Below are positions 11,301 through 22,419 of a stretch of DNA of 64,000 nt, in pieces. Position numbers and translations under genes: made by a program. The notes beneath the pieces were generated by a model, which was given only the letters and a program-made list of their open reading frames with translations, made no database searches and had not been told where the DNA came from. How positions within the stretch are numbered: position 1 is the first letter of the stretch; each line of letters opens with the position of its first letter. Source of the DNA: Seminavis robusta (lineage: Eukaryota > Bacillariophyta > Bacillariophyceae > Naviculales > Naviculaceae); the NCBI GenBank assembly GCA_903772945.1, contig CAICTM010000255.1, positions 19,763 through 83,762 on the forward strand, written 5' to 3'.

Positions 11301-12380
11301 TCAATCCATGAGGTGCTTTTCGAGCAACAGTATTTCTGCTGGCTCACCTGGGTTGTCGATGAATCTGTAGCCCATGTTCATGTACATCGCCTTGGCTGCT
11401 TCATTACTGGTGAGAACTTTCAGATAGAGAACAGAACTGTTGAACTCTTTCAAAGCTATTGTTTCGCATAGCTCAACCTGAATCGATTCAAGCACCAGAA
11501 TTAGCAACCAAAACCAGGCCAATAGTATGAAGAGCAGTAGTGGATGGAATGGAACCTACCAGTCTTCTTCCAACGCCTTGACGTCGCACATTGGGGCTGA
11601 CCAAGAGATCACTGAGCATTGGACGGGGGTTTCTGTGTACGAAGGGGAGATAGGAGGTGTTGGCATTGGTTGTTGAATGCCCGATTAAAAATAGACACGC
11701 CTAGCGTCAATCTGCAGGTTCTTGAAGCTGGCTAGCTAGTACCTGATGGTGGTCAATCTCACAATCATTCATTCACTCACGTTCTATGAAAGGTGCTTGG
11801 AGGGGGTGGTCTGCTGTCCAATTGACAGAACCCAATGACCTCTTGCCTACCTGTCAGTGCCGCTACCAGCATTCTGTGTTTATGTCTCTCCTCTCTCTTT
11901 GGGAAGCTGTTTTGCAATCTGGTGTATTCTGCCAATCTTAAAAAGCAACGGGAACATGAAACAGTTCAAAAGCAGGCAAAAAGATCTTGGGTTAGGTCAA
12001 GTAAAGATAGATCCACTGGATATTGTTGGGGTAGAGTGGAGCCCTACCGACAGCCCTACCGACAATGGTACTTCGTCACACAGCTTGGATTGTTGTAAAA
12101 GGCGTCAACCATCATGTCACTAACAGGCATCAAATCTGACTAGAAACGTGAGCAGTTGTTTACTATGTGGAGACTGACAGAGCACTTTTGCATTGCAATA
12201 AACTGGAAGTCTACATGTACCTGGGGATGTACTGTCTCGAATGTGCATTTCAGCTTGGATGGAGACCATTCCTGTGTACAGCCGGTTGGCATGAGCATCC
12301 AATGCCAAGACTGACTCGGATTGAAAAAAGACGGAGATCGACAAAACCAACAGACAAAGGCAGCCACTAAACGGAGGCAT
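11301..12380 (-). CDS. GNAT-family N-acetyltransferase with N-terminal signal sequence (213 aa)
   Basis: Reconstructed from five short exons: 12380..12221, 12135..12060, 11936..11781, 11632..11560 and 11477..11301. All introns are GT-AG (78 to 148 bp) and the phases agree. After joining, the chain reads as one GNAT domain: strand 1 and helix (MHIRDSTSPDLMPVSDMM), the central VIGFCQLD strand, the acetyl-CoA pyrophosphate loop VRRQGVGRRLV (the Q/RxxGxG/A signature), and the final strand pair LYLKVLTSNEAAKAMYMNMGY. The ATG at 12380 gives a hydrophobic leader (MPPFSGCLCLLVLSISVFF); an in-frame ATG at 12434 is possible. The leader suggests plastid or secretory targeting. The substrate (protein N-terminus, lysine or small amine) cannot be told. 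Confidence 0.85.
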
Positions 12381-12618
12381 TGTCGACGGCCCCATAGCAG
12401 GAGGCAGAGCAAGCTTAAGGGAGCGATAAGCCAAGGAAGCGATGATGTTATGATGTTGTGGGTGGTGGATTGGCTAAAAATGAGACAACTCGGGACTCGG
12501 ATGCATCGTGACTTGAAGAACCTCCCATCATGATAAGGCATCTCCGGAGCGGTCGCAAGATAGTAAAGATAGTTTGGGTCACTTGAAAACAAAGCCAAAG
12601 TACACAGTTAGACTCTAG

Positions 12619-15066
12619 CTAGCTAGTAGATGGCTGGACTGGTGGGTTGCATTCCTCCTGCTCTTTGCACATGGCATCATCACAATGCTGCTGATCGTCG
12701 TTGGGCTGATGACCTTCGGGCTGACCATTGTGGGGTTGATGATCTTTGGGATAATCATTGTGGGGAAGATGATCTTTGGGCTGGGTCACTGGGAGCTGCT
12801 GAGTTGTACTGGGAAGGTTCATGGGTTCACAATCCTCCTTTGTTTCAGGGGCAAGGTCGACCTCCTGCTCTTTGAACACGGCCCCATCACGATCCTGCTG
12901 ATCATTGTGGGGTATATGATCTGTGGGCTGATCATTGTGGGGAAGATGATCCTTGGGCTGGGTCTCTGGGAGCTGCTGAGCTTTACTGGCAAGGTTCATG
13001 GGTTCATCGAGTGGATTGTTGTCACGATCCTCCTTTGGTGGTGCAGGGGCAGGGTCAACCTCGGGCTCTTTGCACATGGCATCATCACGATCCTGCTGAT
13101 CCTTGTTGGCCGGATGACCTTCGGGTTGATCATTCTGGGGTACCGGTACTAGATGATCTTTGGGCTGGGTCTCTGAGAGCTGCTGGGTTTGACTGGCACG
13201 GTTCATCGTTTCATTGAGCGGATTGTTGCCGCCATCCTCCTCCTTTGTTGCAGGGTCCACAGATTCCAGCCACTTTTTCAATGCCGCGGCGACAGACTTT
13301 GATTTATCCTCACGTAGAACCATGTGTTTGTCCCCCGCGAGAAAGTTCTCTGCGTGGGTTCGATCGAATGGTCCCAAACCGCTGTCGTCCTCCTCCGATT
13401 GAAACGCCAGCAAGTTCAGTACGGCTGTCGCAGTCAGCTGTCCCTTGGACTCCTCAATGTAAGAAGGCAAGCGATTTCGTACTTGTAGCACGAGCTCGAG
13501 GTGTTCGGTTGACATGTGACTGCCTTTCTTTGCTCGTCGACTCCTACTAGTGGATGCGGCGCTTGCCTTTCGGTTCAGGTCAATCTGAGCATGAATCTCT
13601 TCTGCGTTTGTCTTTTTCCACCAGTCCTCCGAAATCGTGCACCGGCTAGTAGGCATCTCCTTTCTTTGGTTAATTGTAGTGGTGGTGGTGGGAGCACTGC
13701 GGCTTCCAGTGGGAGCAGATTTCGTCAATCCGCTCTTGGCCCTCCAGGATGAAAAAGCCCTGCTGCTGGTTGCTGTTGTTGTTGTGTTGGCTCGCTGTTC
13801 GGACTTTCGGCTCTTCTTCAAGGGAGGCATCTCCGCCGCATTCGCCGTCGTGGATGCAAACATGGTCGCCCGTCGTTTTGTGGGCCGCATCAAGTCCGCT
13901 ACCAATGCTGTGTCGCTGTTTTGTTTCATGGTCTCTTCTTGCGCCTCCACAAGTGCACTGATTTTGGCCGCTTGTTTTTGGACCGCACATTCCGTGCCTT
14001 TTAATTTGGACGTTCGCAACGTGTACTTGCCCAAGGGCATCCAGACGGGATCCGCATTCGGTACCAAATTGCGCCGATGCATTTTCTGAATCAGCTTGAC
14101 TCGGTCGGATTTGTTCAAACCAGGGAGCAACCGTGGTCCCACTTCAGTAAACTCGACATCAAAACCGCTGCCACCCTGTTTCACAGCGGAAATTGTGGCC
14201 GTGTAGCTTTGTTTTCCGCCAATTTCGTTGGGATGGTAGTACTCCACAATACACCCCGCTTGGATGGTTTGTCGCTTCTTTTTCTTGATTTCGACAGAAT
14301 CAAACGAGTCAATTCTGGTAAGAGATTGGTACTGCTTTGGGTCTTCTTCCTCCTCCGAGTCGGTGCTGCCGTCATCTGAATCATTTGGATGGTCGGCGCT
14401 CTTTGGTTTGGAGGATGATGGTGTCATGGATGCATCTGCATGTGAGCAAGATTTGTTTTGCCGCGAGAAAAATGCCACAGTCTCCTCTAGGATGCATTTT
14501 TCTTCCAATAGTTTTTTGGTAGTGTATTTGGGCTGCATGTCTTTGTCTTTTTTGGCTCTCAGATATTCCATGTAGGCATCCATGTGTTTGGCAGACACTG
14601 TCATTGTTGTCTCGCTCTCGTTGTCTTGGACCATGGCTGTAAGTTGATTGGAGGATGCCTCGTAGCGTGTGAATTCATTGGGCAGCATGTACTGGATCCA
14701 GATTTTTCCATCTTTTTGTTTATGATGATCTGCCAGTTCAGAATCATTGAGCACTCTACAGGGAAGACATTCAATATCCTTTCCATGCTTGGTCGGTTTG
14801 AGATGCCACTTTAGTTTGTCGACATTGTAGTCCAAGGATTTGCCATAAAAGCAGTAGTCCTCAATATTGTCTTTGATTTTCTTGCGAACCTGTTCCTCCA
14901 AGGCGGTTGGACTTTTTGGATCTTCCTTGGGCGTCGAAGTCGTCTCCTCGTCACTACTTCCTGGCGACGACTGACTGACCAATGCTGCTTTTTGGAATGG
15001 ATTGAACGACAACAATTCCTTCTCGTCGTCGGAATCGTCCGAATTTAGGTCGTCAGTGTGGTTCAT
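12619..15066 (-). CDS. Disordered protein with the same short domain as the 4811 gene and C-terminal repeats (815 aa)
   Basis: Single exon starting at the ATG at 15066 (MNHTDDLNSDDSDDEKE). An acidic N-terminus is followed by a region of mixed composition (about 60-200), an acidic Ser stretch, and at residues about 268-330 a folded-looking segment beginning AGCIVEYYHPNEIGG and containing ATISAVKQGGSGFDVEF. This aligns with residues 183-245 of the 4811-7939 protein (IVEYxxP, xxAVK, LLP at matching spacing). The middle is Ser/Thr/Lys rich. The C-terminal 200 residues are degenerate tandem repeats rich in Asp, Gln, Pro and His (NPLDEPMNLASKAQQLPETQ, PKDHLPHNDQP). A helical segment near residues 510-610 may be a second domain. 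Function unknown; it starts head-to-head with the TFIIF beta gene. Confidence 0.78.
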   Translation of the reverse strand: MNHTDDLNSDDSDDEKELLSFNPFQKAALVSQSSPGSSDEETTSTPKEDPKSPTALEEQVRKKIKDNIEDYCFYGKSLDYNVDKLKWHLKPTKHGKDIECLPCRVLNDSELADHHKQKDGKIWIQYMLPNEFTRYEASSNQLTAMVQDNESETTMTVSAKHMDAYMEYLRAKKDKDMQPKYTTKKLLEEKCILEETVAFFSRQNKSCSHADASMTPSSSKPKSADHPNDSDDGSTDSEEEEDPKQYQSLTRIDSFDSVEIKKKKRQTIQAGCIVEYYHPNEIGGKQSYTATISAVKQGGSGFDVEFTEVGPRLLPGLNKSDRVKLIQKMHRRNLVPNADPVWMPLGKYTLRTSKLKGTECAVQKQAAKISALVEAQEETMKQNSDTALVADLMRPTKRRATMFASTTANAAEMPPLKKSRKSEQRANTTTTATSSRAFSSWRAKSGLTKSAPTGSRSAPTTTTTINQRKEMPTSRCTISEDWWKKTNAEEIHAQIDLNRKASAASTSRSRRAKKGSHMSTEHLELVLQVRNRLPSYIEESKGQLTATAVLNLLAFQSEEDDSGLGPFDRTHAENFLAGDKHMVLREDKSKSVAAALKKWLESVDPATKEEDGGNNPLNETMNRASQTQQLSETQPKDHLVPVPQNDQPEGHPANKDQQDRDDAMCKEPEVDPAPAPPKEDRDNNPLDEPMNLASKAQQLPETQPKDHLPHNDQPTDHIPHNDQQDRDGAVFKEQEVDLAPETKEDCEPMNLPSTTQQLPVTQPKDHLPHNDYPKDHQPHNGQPEGHQPNDDQQHCDDAMCKEQEECNPPVQPSTS
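12640..13220. repeat. Degenerate tandem repeats of about 170-190 bp inside the 12619-15066 gene
   Basis: Three recognisable copies on the + strand share 'gatcattgtgggg', 'gatgatctttgggctgggtc' and 'gagctgctga' at similar spacing; smaller 30-bp units are nested inside. They code the PKDHLPHND/PMNLAS repeats. Copies differ by substitutions and in-frame length changes, so the reading frame is kept. Confidence 0.75.
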
Positions 15067-15434
15067 TACTGTCTTGTCTTGCTGCTGTTGCGAGCTACTA
15101 GCTGATGAGGATGATGATCTCTGGTGTTGGCATACTTCTATGGGTCCAATGAGTTACTTTTCTAAAGTTAGTTGATAAAGGACAGCCTTGTCATTTTTTT
15201 TGTGTGATGGTTTTCTGAGCGGTTTCTGTTGTTTCGCCAGCCCCAACGTCATTGTGCGAGGGTTGAGGATAAACAATCCTTTGATCCAGGACACAAAACG
15301 AAACATGGCCTCCGTGGAGACCTCGACGGCACCTACCTTGTAAAAACATCACAAGGATCAACATCCAATCCAAGAAGACCTACATGTATTGAGACAATCA
15401 ACAACAACCACAACAACATTACACAACCATCACC
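15067..15434. promoter_or_regulatory. Head-to-head intergenic region (putative bidirectional promoter)
   Basis: The 368-bp gap between divergent start codons must contain both upstream regions. The + strand side just before the TFIIF beta ATG is rich in CAA/CAAC and ends in 'caaccatcaccATG', a good start context. No named promoter element was identified. Confidence 0.4.
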
Positions 15435-16528
15435 ATGTCTGACGACGAAGGCAAAGATGACAACAAGGTGACGGCTCATACCTACGGAGCTTTGGATACT
15501 AGTCAAGTCACCAATGAGTGTTGGCTGGTCCGCATCCCTCCCAGTTTAGCTCACGTTTGGAACAAGGCGCCGGAAGGCACCGTGTTGGGCGATCTAGTCT
15601 TTACCAAGGGAGGCCCTCCCACGGCCAAGCACAGGGGCGCCAAGCCGGTCAAACCGACGGTTCAGATCCGTGTGGCACCGGAAATGCTCCAAGAAGAAGA
15701 TGAAATTGACCCGCAAGACGAGTCGCCCGTGGTCAATCAGCAACAACTCACCATCCCACTCAACTATTCCATGGCCGCCATGACCAAAAAGTGTCCAAGG
15801 CTTCATCCATTCTCGCGTCATCCTCAAAATGGATCCGTCAAGCTGTGGGGAACGGTCACTAGAACTGCCAATCTACAAGTCGAACAGGATCGCAACTATC
15901 GACAACTCCTCAAAGATCGGCTCATTCAGACATCCGTCAATTCCAGTCGATTCGTCAAGCCAGTCGATGCGCCACAATCAGTTGTCGCCAAACAGCAACG
16001 ACGCGTCGGAGCTGTTCCCAGTCTCAAAGCCAATGGCGAAGAAGAACCGGAATCCGCCACCTTTTCCAATGCCGTCTATCAATTTGGAAAACGCAAATTG
16101 GAAGCCCAGCAGGCCAACGAATCGGCACACAATTCCATGTTGGCAGGTGCCGGCCCCAACAAACGCATGCGACAATTCTCGCCCGATCAACCCATGCGAT
16201 CCGTCATTTTCGAACTCTTTGAACAGCAAAAGTATTGGACCGTCAAGGATCTCAAGGGAGCCGCCGCGGCTGGAGGAGCCGTGTCCACCAAGAAGAGCGA
16301 AACCGAAATTCGTGATGTGCTACGAGAAATTGGACTCTATCATCGCAGTGGAGATCACAAGACTATGGTACGTGTCGATCAAATCAAATCAGCCATAACA
16401 AATCCTTCCGCGTCAAACATGCATGTATGCTCGTTCCTTTCATATGAATCCCTCACATCATGTTGTTCCTCCGCCAATAATTATTTGTCCAGTGGGAATT
16501 GAAAAAGGAATTCCAGCAGCAGTCGTAA
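15435..16528 (+). CDS. GTF2F2: Transcription initiation factor IIF, beta subunit (RAP30/Tfg2)
   Basis: Two exons, 15435..16367 and 16493..16528. The 125-bp intron (GTACGT to CCAG) was placed because the last exon supplies the conserved ending WELKKEFQQQS, giving 322 residues. The N-terminus has the TFIIF beta dimerisation-domain signature NECWLVRIPPSLAHVWNKA followed by GTVLGDLVF. A disordered linker precedes the C-terminal winged helix (SVIFELFEQQKYWTVKDLKG, IRDVLREIGLYHRSGDHKTM). The protein pairs with TFIIF alpha to bring RNA polymerase II into the pre-initiation complex. Without splicing, the frame would run on to 16502 and lose the conserved C-terminus. Confidence 0.93.
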
Positions 16529-16716
16529 AGGACGAGCCTTTTTTTCAGAGAAAATATCAATATACGAATGTTTTGCCACGTTGGGATGCTTTCTATTATT
16601 TTAAAAAGTTAAAAAGTTGCCTGCAGTTTACAGAAATGTGCCGCCTGTAGCCTTGTCTCTCCTTGTCTCAGTATTATTGTAGCATCGGGACGCTCGATGA
16701 CGGATGATAGTCTGCT

Positions 16717-19511
16717 CTATCCGTACTCCCGCTCCAAGCGATCCTCGGTGAGCACGCCCACAAGTAGTCGTTTCCACTTGGTATAAATGTCCCTCTTTCT
16801 GGCCCTTTCTTCGTCTTCTTCCTTCTTCTGTGCTACTTCACCGTACGCTTCATGTAGTAGCTCCGCATTGTGTTCATGAACCACCACGCCTGTTTTGGAC
16901 GCATGCACGACAAGGGAACTGAGTTACAAGAAAGTGTCGCTCACCATTGAAGGATATTATCGTGAACGGTTTCTTACCTTGAAACTTTGGTTTGCGATTC
17001 ACACCGTGGCCCTCAAAGCCCAACATGCACGGGGCATAAGGACTAAATATGCCAATCAATCAAGCAAGCGCACCAATTGAGGGGAATGAATAGATGACTC
17101 CGTCAGAGAGCTCCAGATCAGAATGCAATCCCAAGAGAGCTAGACCACTTACATTCCCAATTGCTTTGCGACCTGTGATATACCCGGTTCGTCCGCATGT
17201 GCCAAGCCGGGGTTGATGAGTTGAACTTCAATGTTGCCAAATTTGTTGCGAGGAATCCTGTCGTCGGGTCCCACACGAGGAAGGTTCCAAGGGACTGTTT
17301 GCCAAATGGCATAGAGAGAGATCTTTCCGTCATTGGTTTCATCGTCGTCCATCCCCAAGTCGTCTAGATTCGTCTCGGCCAAGTACGACTTGACTGGTTG
17401 GAAGGATGTTCCAGCCGCTGGCTTTTTCCGAGGTTCCACGCGCTTGACGGGTATGTCGAGTTCACAGTCCCTTACTTTGCGGTGCTGGTAGAGCCATTTC
17501 TGGGCTGTCAGCGCCTGGCTCACATGTTCACGGAGAAAGACGCACTGGCCTTTGAAAAAAGCTATTGGTTTGGCATCCGGCGACAAGACTTCCCTTGCTT
17601 TGAGGACACTCTTTATGACGTATACAGGGTGATTGTTGAATTCATCTTTGGATGTCGGAACAGTCTCGCACTGGGCTTTCTTGGAGAGCTCTTCCTTTTC
17701 CCGTTCGAGGGCCTTGTCCAAGTCATTGTCCACACGACGTTTCGTCTTGTCATTGCTTGCTGCTGCCTGTTGTTGCGGTTTGGATGCGACTTTGAGTGAA
17801 TTTACGCCCTCTTCTGGTTGCGCATTTTCTGTACCATTCGAGGAACCATTGTTCAACTTATCGATTGCCTTTGACCACCAAGTTGATTGTTGTGGATTGG
17901 AAAGCATTTTCGCTTGGATTTTTCGAGGGACCCCACGGAGTTGTAGCGTTTTGCTCATGCTGCTGGAATACCTGGGGGTAACATCGGTTACGTACTGCAT
18001 TTGCTCATCAGACCCGAGATGCTCGGCAGCAATTACAAAGCAGACAGGCCTCGCCCTTGACGATGTTTGGACTGCGCGTTTCTTCTTGTGCCCGTTCGCA
18101 GATTCAACGTGGTTGTTCTTGTCGAGAAGAATCTTTTCCACGAGCTGTGGCTGGTCCATTGCTTGCATCTCTGGATCCACATGAATCCATCGCATGTTGC
18201 CGTTTTCAGCTCGACAAAACACCTCTGCCCATCCAATCACAACCTGCCCCGCCACACTGCTTTCATGACGAGTCGGTGAAAGCCCCAAGGAGTTCAGGTC
18301 CTTTTGTTCATCTGACGACGCAGCAGCCGACCATCGTTTTCGCTTTTTGGTTGATGTTGAACCCCTTGCTGATTTGCCATCTTTGTCATGCTGATTGCTG
18401 AGTGTCCATGACGCCAAGGCACGAAATGACGTCGCCACGGGGTGATTCACATCCACATCTTTTGATATTGGTTCAATCGCAGCTGCAAATCTCACTCTCC
18501 AGCCAAGCGACCTTTGTTGGGGACGACGCAGCGATTTGTAGAGGAATTTATTAGTAACATGTGCCATGTAAGAACTCAGACATCGAAGACTTACCTTGTC
18601 ATTGTTACGAACAGGTTGACTTTGTCTGAACTTGTCCATACTATGTCTTGCCCGTCACATACAAGCTGCGCGTCTTCATTCTGGGAAGAGGCCAAGTACG
18701 CACAATACTCCACCAGCCTGTTTGGAGAGGGGTGTGGGCGTCGTTCCTCGGGCGGAGTTTCTTTCATTTTACTCTTCTTGGCTTGCCGACGCCTTGTGGC
18801 AGGAGCTCCTGCTCTTCTGTTGAAGCGTAATGTTTGCAATCGTCGTCTTTCAGCATTGGACACTAAATCATGGAACCATGAATAAAGTGCATGTACTTCC
18901 TTCTTGGATGGTTGAGAACCCCCATTAAAAGTAGGAGGAACAAGACTCAAAGCCACGGCCATGGCCAAATCATCACTGCACTGCTTGGAGTTAAAGACAA
19001 CGTGGCTTGTCAGAGCCAACCAAGAAGCTCGATGGAGGTGATCTACCAGTAGTCTGACATTTTGCGTCAAGGAACCAAATCCGTACTTGCGACGCGTTTT
19101 CCCCTTCCTTTTCTTCTTTTCTTCTTGCTTGCCAGGTGTTTCGCTTGATGCAAACATAGTCGACACGATATCCTGACCAGCGGTATCATTATTTTCTTCT
19201 TCGTCATCATCCGCATCTTCCCAGTCCAGCGCATCCTCGTCATCGTCATCTTCAAAGTCGTAATTGAAACCAAAAGAAAACTGAGATTCTTCCACGCGAC
19301 CTTGGCCGCTTGAATCCAACAAAGATACTTTATTATTCTTATCGTTCTCCTTGTCTTCGTCGTCGTCGTTCTCTGGACTAGTTGTGGGTATCTCGCCAAT
19401 GGCTTTGGCTGCAGGTTTTGACTCTGGTAGTAACAACCGCGTGAACGGAGGCTCTTCCTGCTGCTCTTTTTCGTCCTCCTCGTCGGACGATAGGTTCAGG
19501 CTGAAGCTCAT
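16717..19511 (-). CDS. RAD4: RAD4/XPC DNA-damage recognition protein (837 aa)
   Basis: Four exons: 19511..18595, 18511..17153, 17042..16978 and 16889..16717; phases 2, 2 and 1 match at every GT-AG join. An acidic N-terminal 140 residues precede a transglutaminase-like fold (VRLLVDHLHRASWLAL; LGWRVRFAAAIEPI; VIGWAEVFCRAENGNMRWIH; AAEHLGSDEQMQYVTDVTPR). The beta-hairpin domains follow: BHD1 (NHPVYVIKSVLKAREV, TAQKWLYQHRKV), BHD2 (SLYAIWQTVPWNLP), then BHD3, which spans the last introns (RIPRNKFGNIEVQLINPG, LGIPYAPCMLGFEGH, VVVHEHNAELLHEAYGE). The protein finds helix-distorting lesions and starts global nucleotide excision repair, usually with RAD23. The two short 3' exons are supported by the family's conserved ending. 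Its 3' end faces that of TFIIF beta. Confidence 0.93.
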
Positions 19512-21159
19512 TTTGAACGATCTCCAAATAGCTGTTGTAGTGGACGATGAAAGAATGAAATCGAGGCCAAGATCTTCGGTTTAGTGGTGGCTCAAGAGGG
19601 AACTTGCTTCCAACAATGAAGACTGAGGACTCTCATTTGGCCCGATATTGGCTCGCGTTATGCATCGTGGTACAGTTTCCACGGTTTGGTCGCTTGGTAA
19701 CAACCATACGAAGCATACTGTACGGTGGGTACTATCTAGCTACCGAGAGCTTGCAAACACATCCAACATACCCGCCGAAGTTCGTGAGGCAACCTATTAC
19801 ACTGGTATCGTGCAGGTAGCAAACTCTTGCCGAATGGTTGCTTCCAATCCATCCGTGATCAATGAAGACGATGTTTCGATGATACGGCTCCTCTCTTCAA
19901 GAAAAGAGTCGTACCACAATTGCTGCCTCTGTTCCTTCTGATCAACACCTACAGTACCTTCTACTAGCTAGTACCGGCACTGTCCCCACGCGCCTCCGCA
20001 TCAAAAACCGGCACCGTACACAAGCTCGGTCAGGTGGTGCCCACACGTGGCTTTTATCAGGAAACAGAATTGAGTTGCGTCGCCAATGAATGGAGCACAG
20101 CTGTGGTAGGCCTATGAGGAGACTGAATGAGCGGCAGTGGAACGGTCGTTCTATTATAAGCCTAGTCAATACATGTACAGCGTAGAGGAAGAGCAATGTC
20201 GCTCTCGTTGTCATAGTACGGTATGTTCGTCCGCGGGGTGGCGGGGTGTGGAACGGTTGTTCTATTCTCAGCCTTTATTAGTCAACAGAGGGTCAAAGTG
20301 GCAACGTGCGTGGTGTAGCTACCTTACAAAAATGAGGACGGACGACAACCGCGTTCAAAGAAGCCGAAACAAAGCACAGCAGATTGAAGAATGATGAATC
20401 GATTCGACGGTTCACTTGCAGGAGCTGGCTAGCTATACTGCAAATGGAACCAAGTAGTTGTCAACGGTATCGGAACTTGCTGAGAGCGAAGCAAGCGGGA
20501 CATCGAACCTACAGAAAGCTGGATTAGTACAGTGTACCCTGGCTAGCTACTAGCTAGCGGGTAGCTAGTAGCTAGCCAGAGCATGCTTCCTGCACCTAGT
20601 ACCAGGTACCGTAGCCAGATGCACGTTGGAGAGACTTACCAATGAAGGACTGTCATTCTACACTCCCCACTCCCCACAGACGCATCGATATAAAGCCAGA
20701 AACTTCTTCTTTCAGTGTCTGCGAAGCCAGAACCGGTACCAGTGCAGCCCAACTGCTTCCGGCATTTTGGAGTATCTTTTGATGTGACACTAACTGTCAC
20801 TCGCTGTATCTTTGGCCTTGATCGGCATTTGACGGCTGACGAAGCCATGCTGTAGGAAGCCCAATCAACAAAATCAAAAAACACTCTTCTTGTCTTCTTG
20901 TTCTATCCTTCTTGCCACCGTCAAAAATCCAATCTTCCTCCTTTGACAACCTTTTGCTTGGGTAAGTGGAACCATGAAAAGCTCTCTGTGTGGCCGGTGG
21001 TCGAAAACTGGAGTTTCTCTGTCTGTTTCGAAAGGAGTGTTTTTCTTATCACACGATTATACCCAAGATCCGTCGCAGGATATCTCGTGTCAAAACTACA
21101 GGACTCACATGGTTCTTTTTTTTCTTCTTGGACTTCGCACAATATATTACAGAACCAAC
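19512..21159. other. Intergenic, 1.6 kb, between RAD4 and the FNT channel gene
   Basis: Divergent 5' flanks. No gene is supported. A dense CTAGCTAG/GCTAGC cluster lies at about 20540-20580, with further gctagct at 20427-20436. A purine-pyrimidine skewed stretch (tttttttcttcttgg) lies just before the FNT start. Confidence 0.55.
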
Positions 21160-22419
21160 ATGATGATTAGTCGCAGTGTGATTATTGCCTGTCTCCTGGC
21201 CGGTTCCAGCTCCGCCTTTGCTGTTCAGCAGCCATCCCCACCGGCGTTCGCCGTCCGATCCAATGTCCTTCAATCATCCAATGTTCTTCGAATGTCGGGT
21301 GGCGATGCTCCCGAACTAAGCGTAAGAAGAAAAAGTTTGAAAAAGAATGAAGCTTTGAATCCTGCCATCAAGGAACTTACGGAGTTCATTGATATTTTCT
21401 GTTTTCTTCTTCCATACATTTATATTTTAGCCACCACCTGCTCTCTATCAGGGGGCCGTTGCCGCTGGAGTCAAGAAGGCTCAAAATTCCTTTGGAAATA
21501 TTTTCAAACTCGGAATTGTTGCTGGATGTCACATTGCTTTTGGGGCTTTTCTGGCCATTAGCGTTGGTGGAGCATGCCCAGGCATTGCTGCAGAAAACCC
21601 TGGTCTTCAAAAGGTACGTGTTTCGAAAAAAGGATTTGACAAAAGTCTAGTTAATTCCCCTCCAAATGTATATATGCTCAGTTGGTATGGTTCAATACCT
21701 CCTTTTATTGGCATTCCAGATTATCATGGGTGCTTTTGGCCTTCCTTTTGGACTGATCATGACCTTGGTTTCTGGAGCTGAATTATTTACTGGAAACACA
21801 GCCCTTGTCACAGCAGCTTGGATGGAAGGAAAGGTCAAGAAGGAAGAACTGACCAAGAATTGGGTTGCTTCCTATCTAGGAAACTTTGTTGGATCCCTTA
21901 TCATGGCGTACCTGGTCTACAAGGGGAAAACTCTTGGAGCTCTCCCCGGTGCTGTGAATATTGCCACTGCCAAGTGTGCTGTACCTTTTGAAGTTGCCTT
22001 CATTCGTGGCATTCTCTGTAACTGGCTCGTGTGCATGGCTGTGTACATGGCCTCAGGATGCAAGTCTATGGCTGGAAAAATGACTGCTGTTTGGTTCCCC
22101 ATCTCAGCATTTGTTGCCCTTGTAAGTTTGGTGTTTTGACTGCTGGTCTTGGTTCTTTTAAAAATATTGCCTCGACAAATGCACTCATCTTCTGCCGGTT
22201 GCATGTTCCAACTCTTTCATTTGATAGGGTCTTGACCACTCTGTTGCCAACATGTTCATCATTCCTCTGGGAATCTTTCGAGGAGCTGAAATTACAATTG
22301 CTCAAATGTTCACCAAGAACCTTATTCCTGTGACTCTGGGAAACATCGTTGGAGGTGCCCTCTGTGTCATGGCTCCATTTGGAACCACTATGGGTGGATG
22401 GTTCAAGAAGAGTGACTAA
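21160..22419 (+). CDS. NAR1: Formate/nitrite transporter family channel, NAR1-like, plastid-targeted (312 aa)
   Basis: Four exons, all phase 0: 21160..21321, 21431..21613, 21720..22121 and 22228..22419. The N-terminus has a signal peptide ([20 protein letters not shown]) with the SSAFAV plastid-import motif and then a short transit region. The rest is a six-helix FNT/aquaporin-like pore: the [14 protein letters not shown] entry, [37 protein letters not shown] with LFTGNTA (the first re-entrant loop of the family), [29 protein letters not shown] and a final [14 protein letters not shown] helix. In algae such channels (NAR1) carry nitrite into the plastid or formate across membranes; nitrite is the more likely substrate given the plastid leader. 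The ATG at 21160 was chosen because it starts exactly at the signal peptide. Confidence 0.9.

Noticed and set aside
12685-13152. Very hydrophobic 155-codon frame on the + strand
   Set aside because: It is antisense to the PHND/LPETQ repeats of the 12619-15066 gene; the hydrophobicity follows from the complement of His/Asp/Gln codons, and it has no start context or family.
19648-19941. 97-codon frame (+) upstream of RAD4
   Set aside because: No recognisable features, no splice partner, and the gap is typical intergenic sequence.
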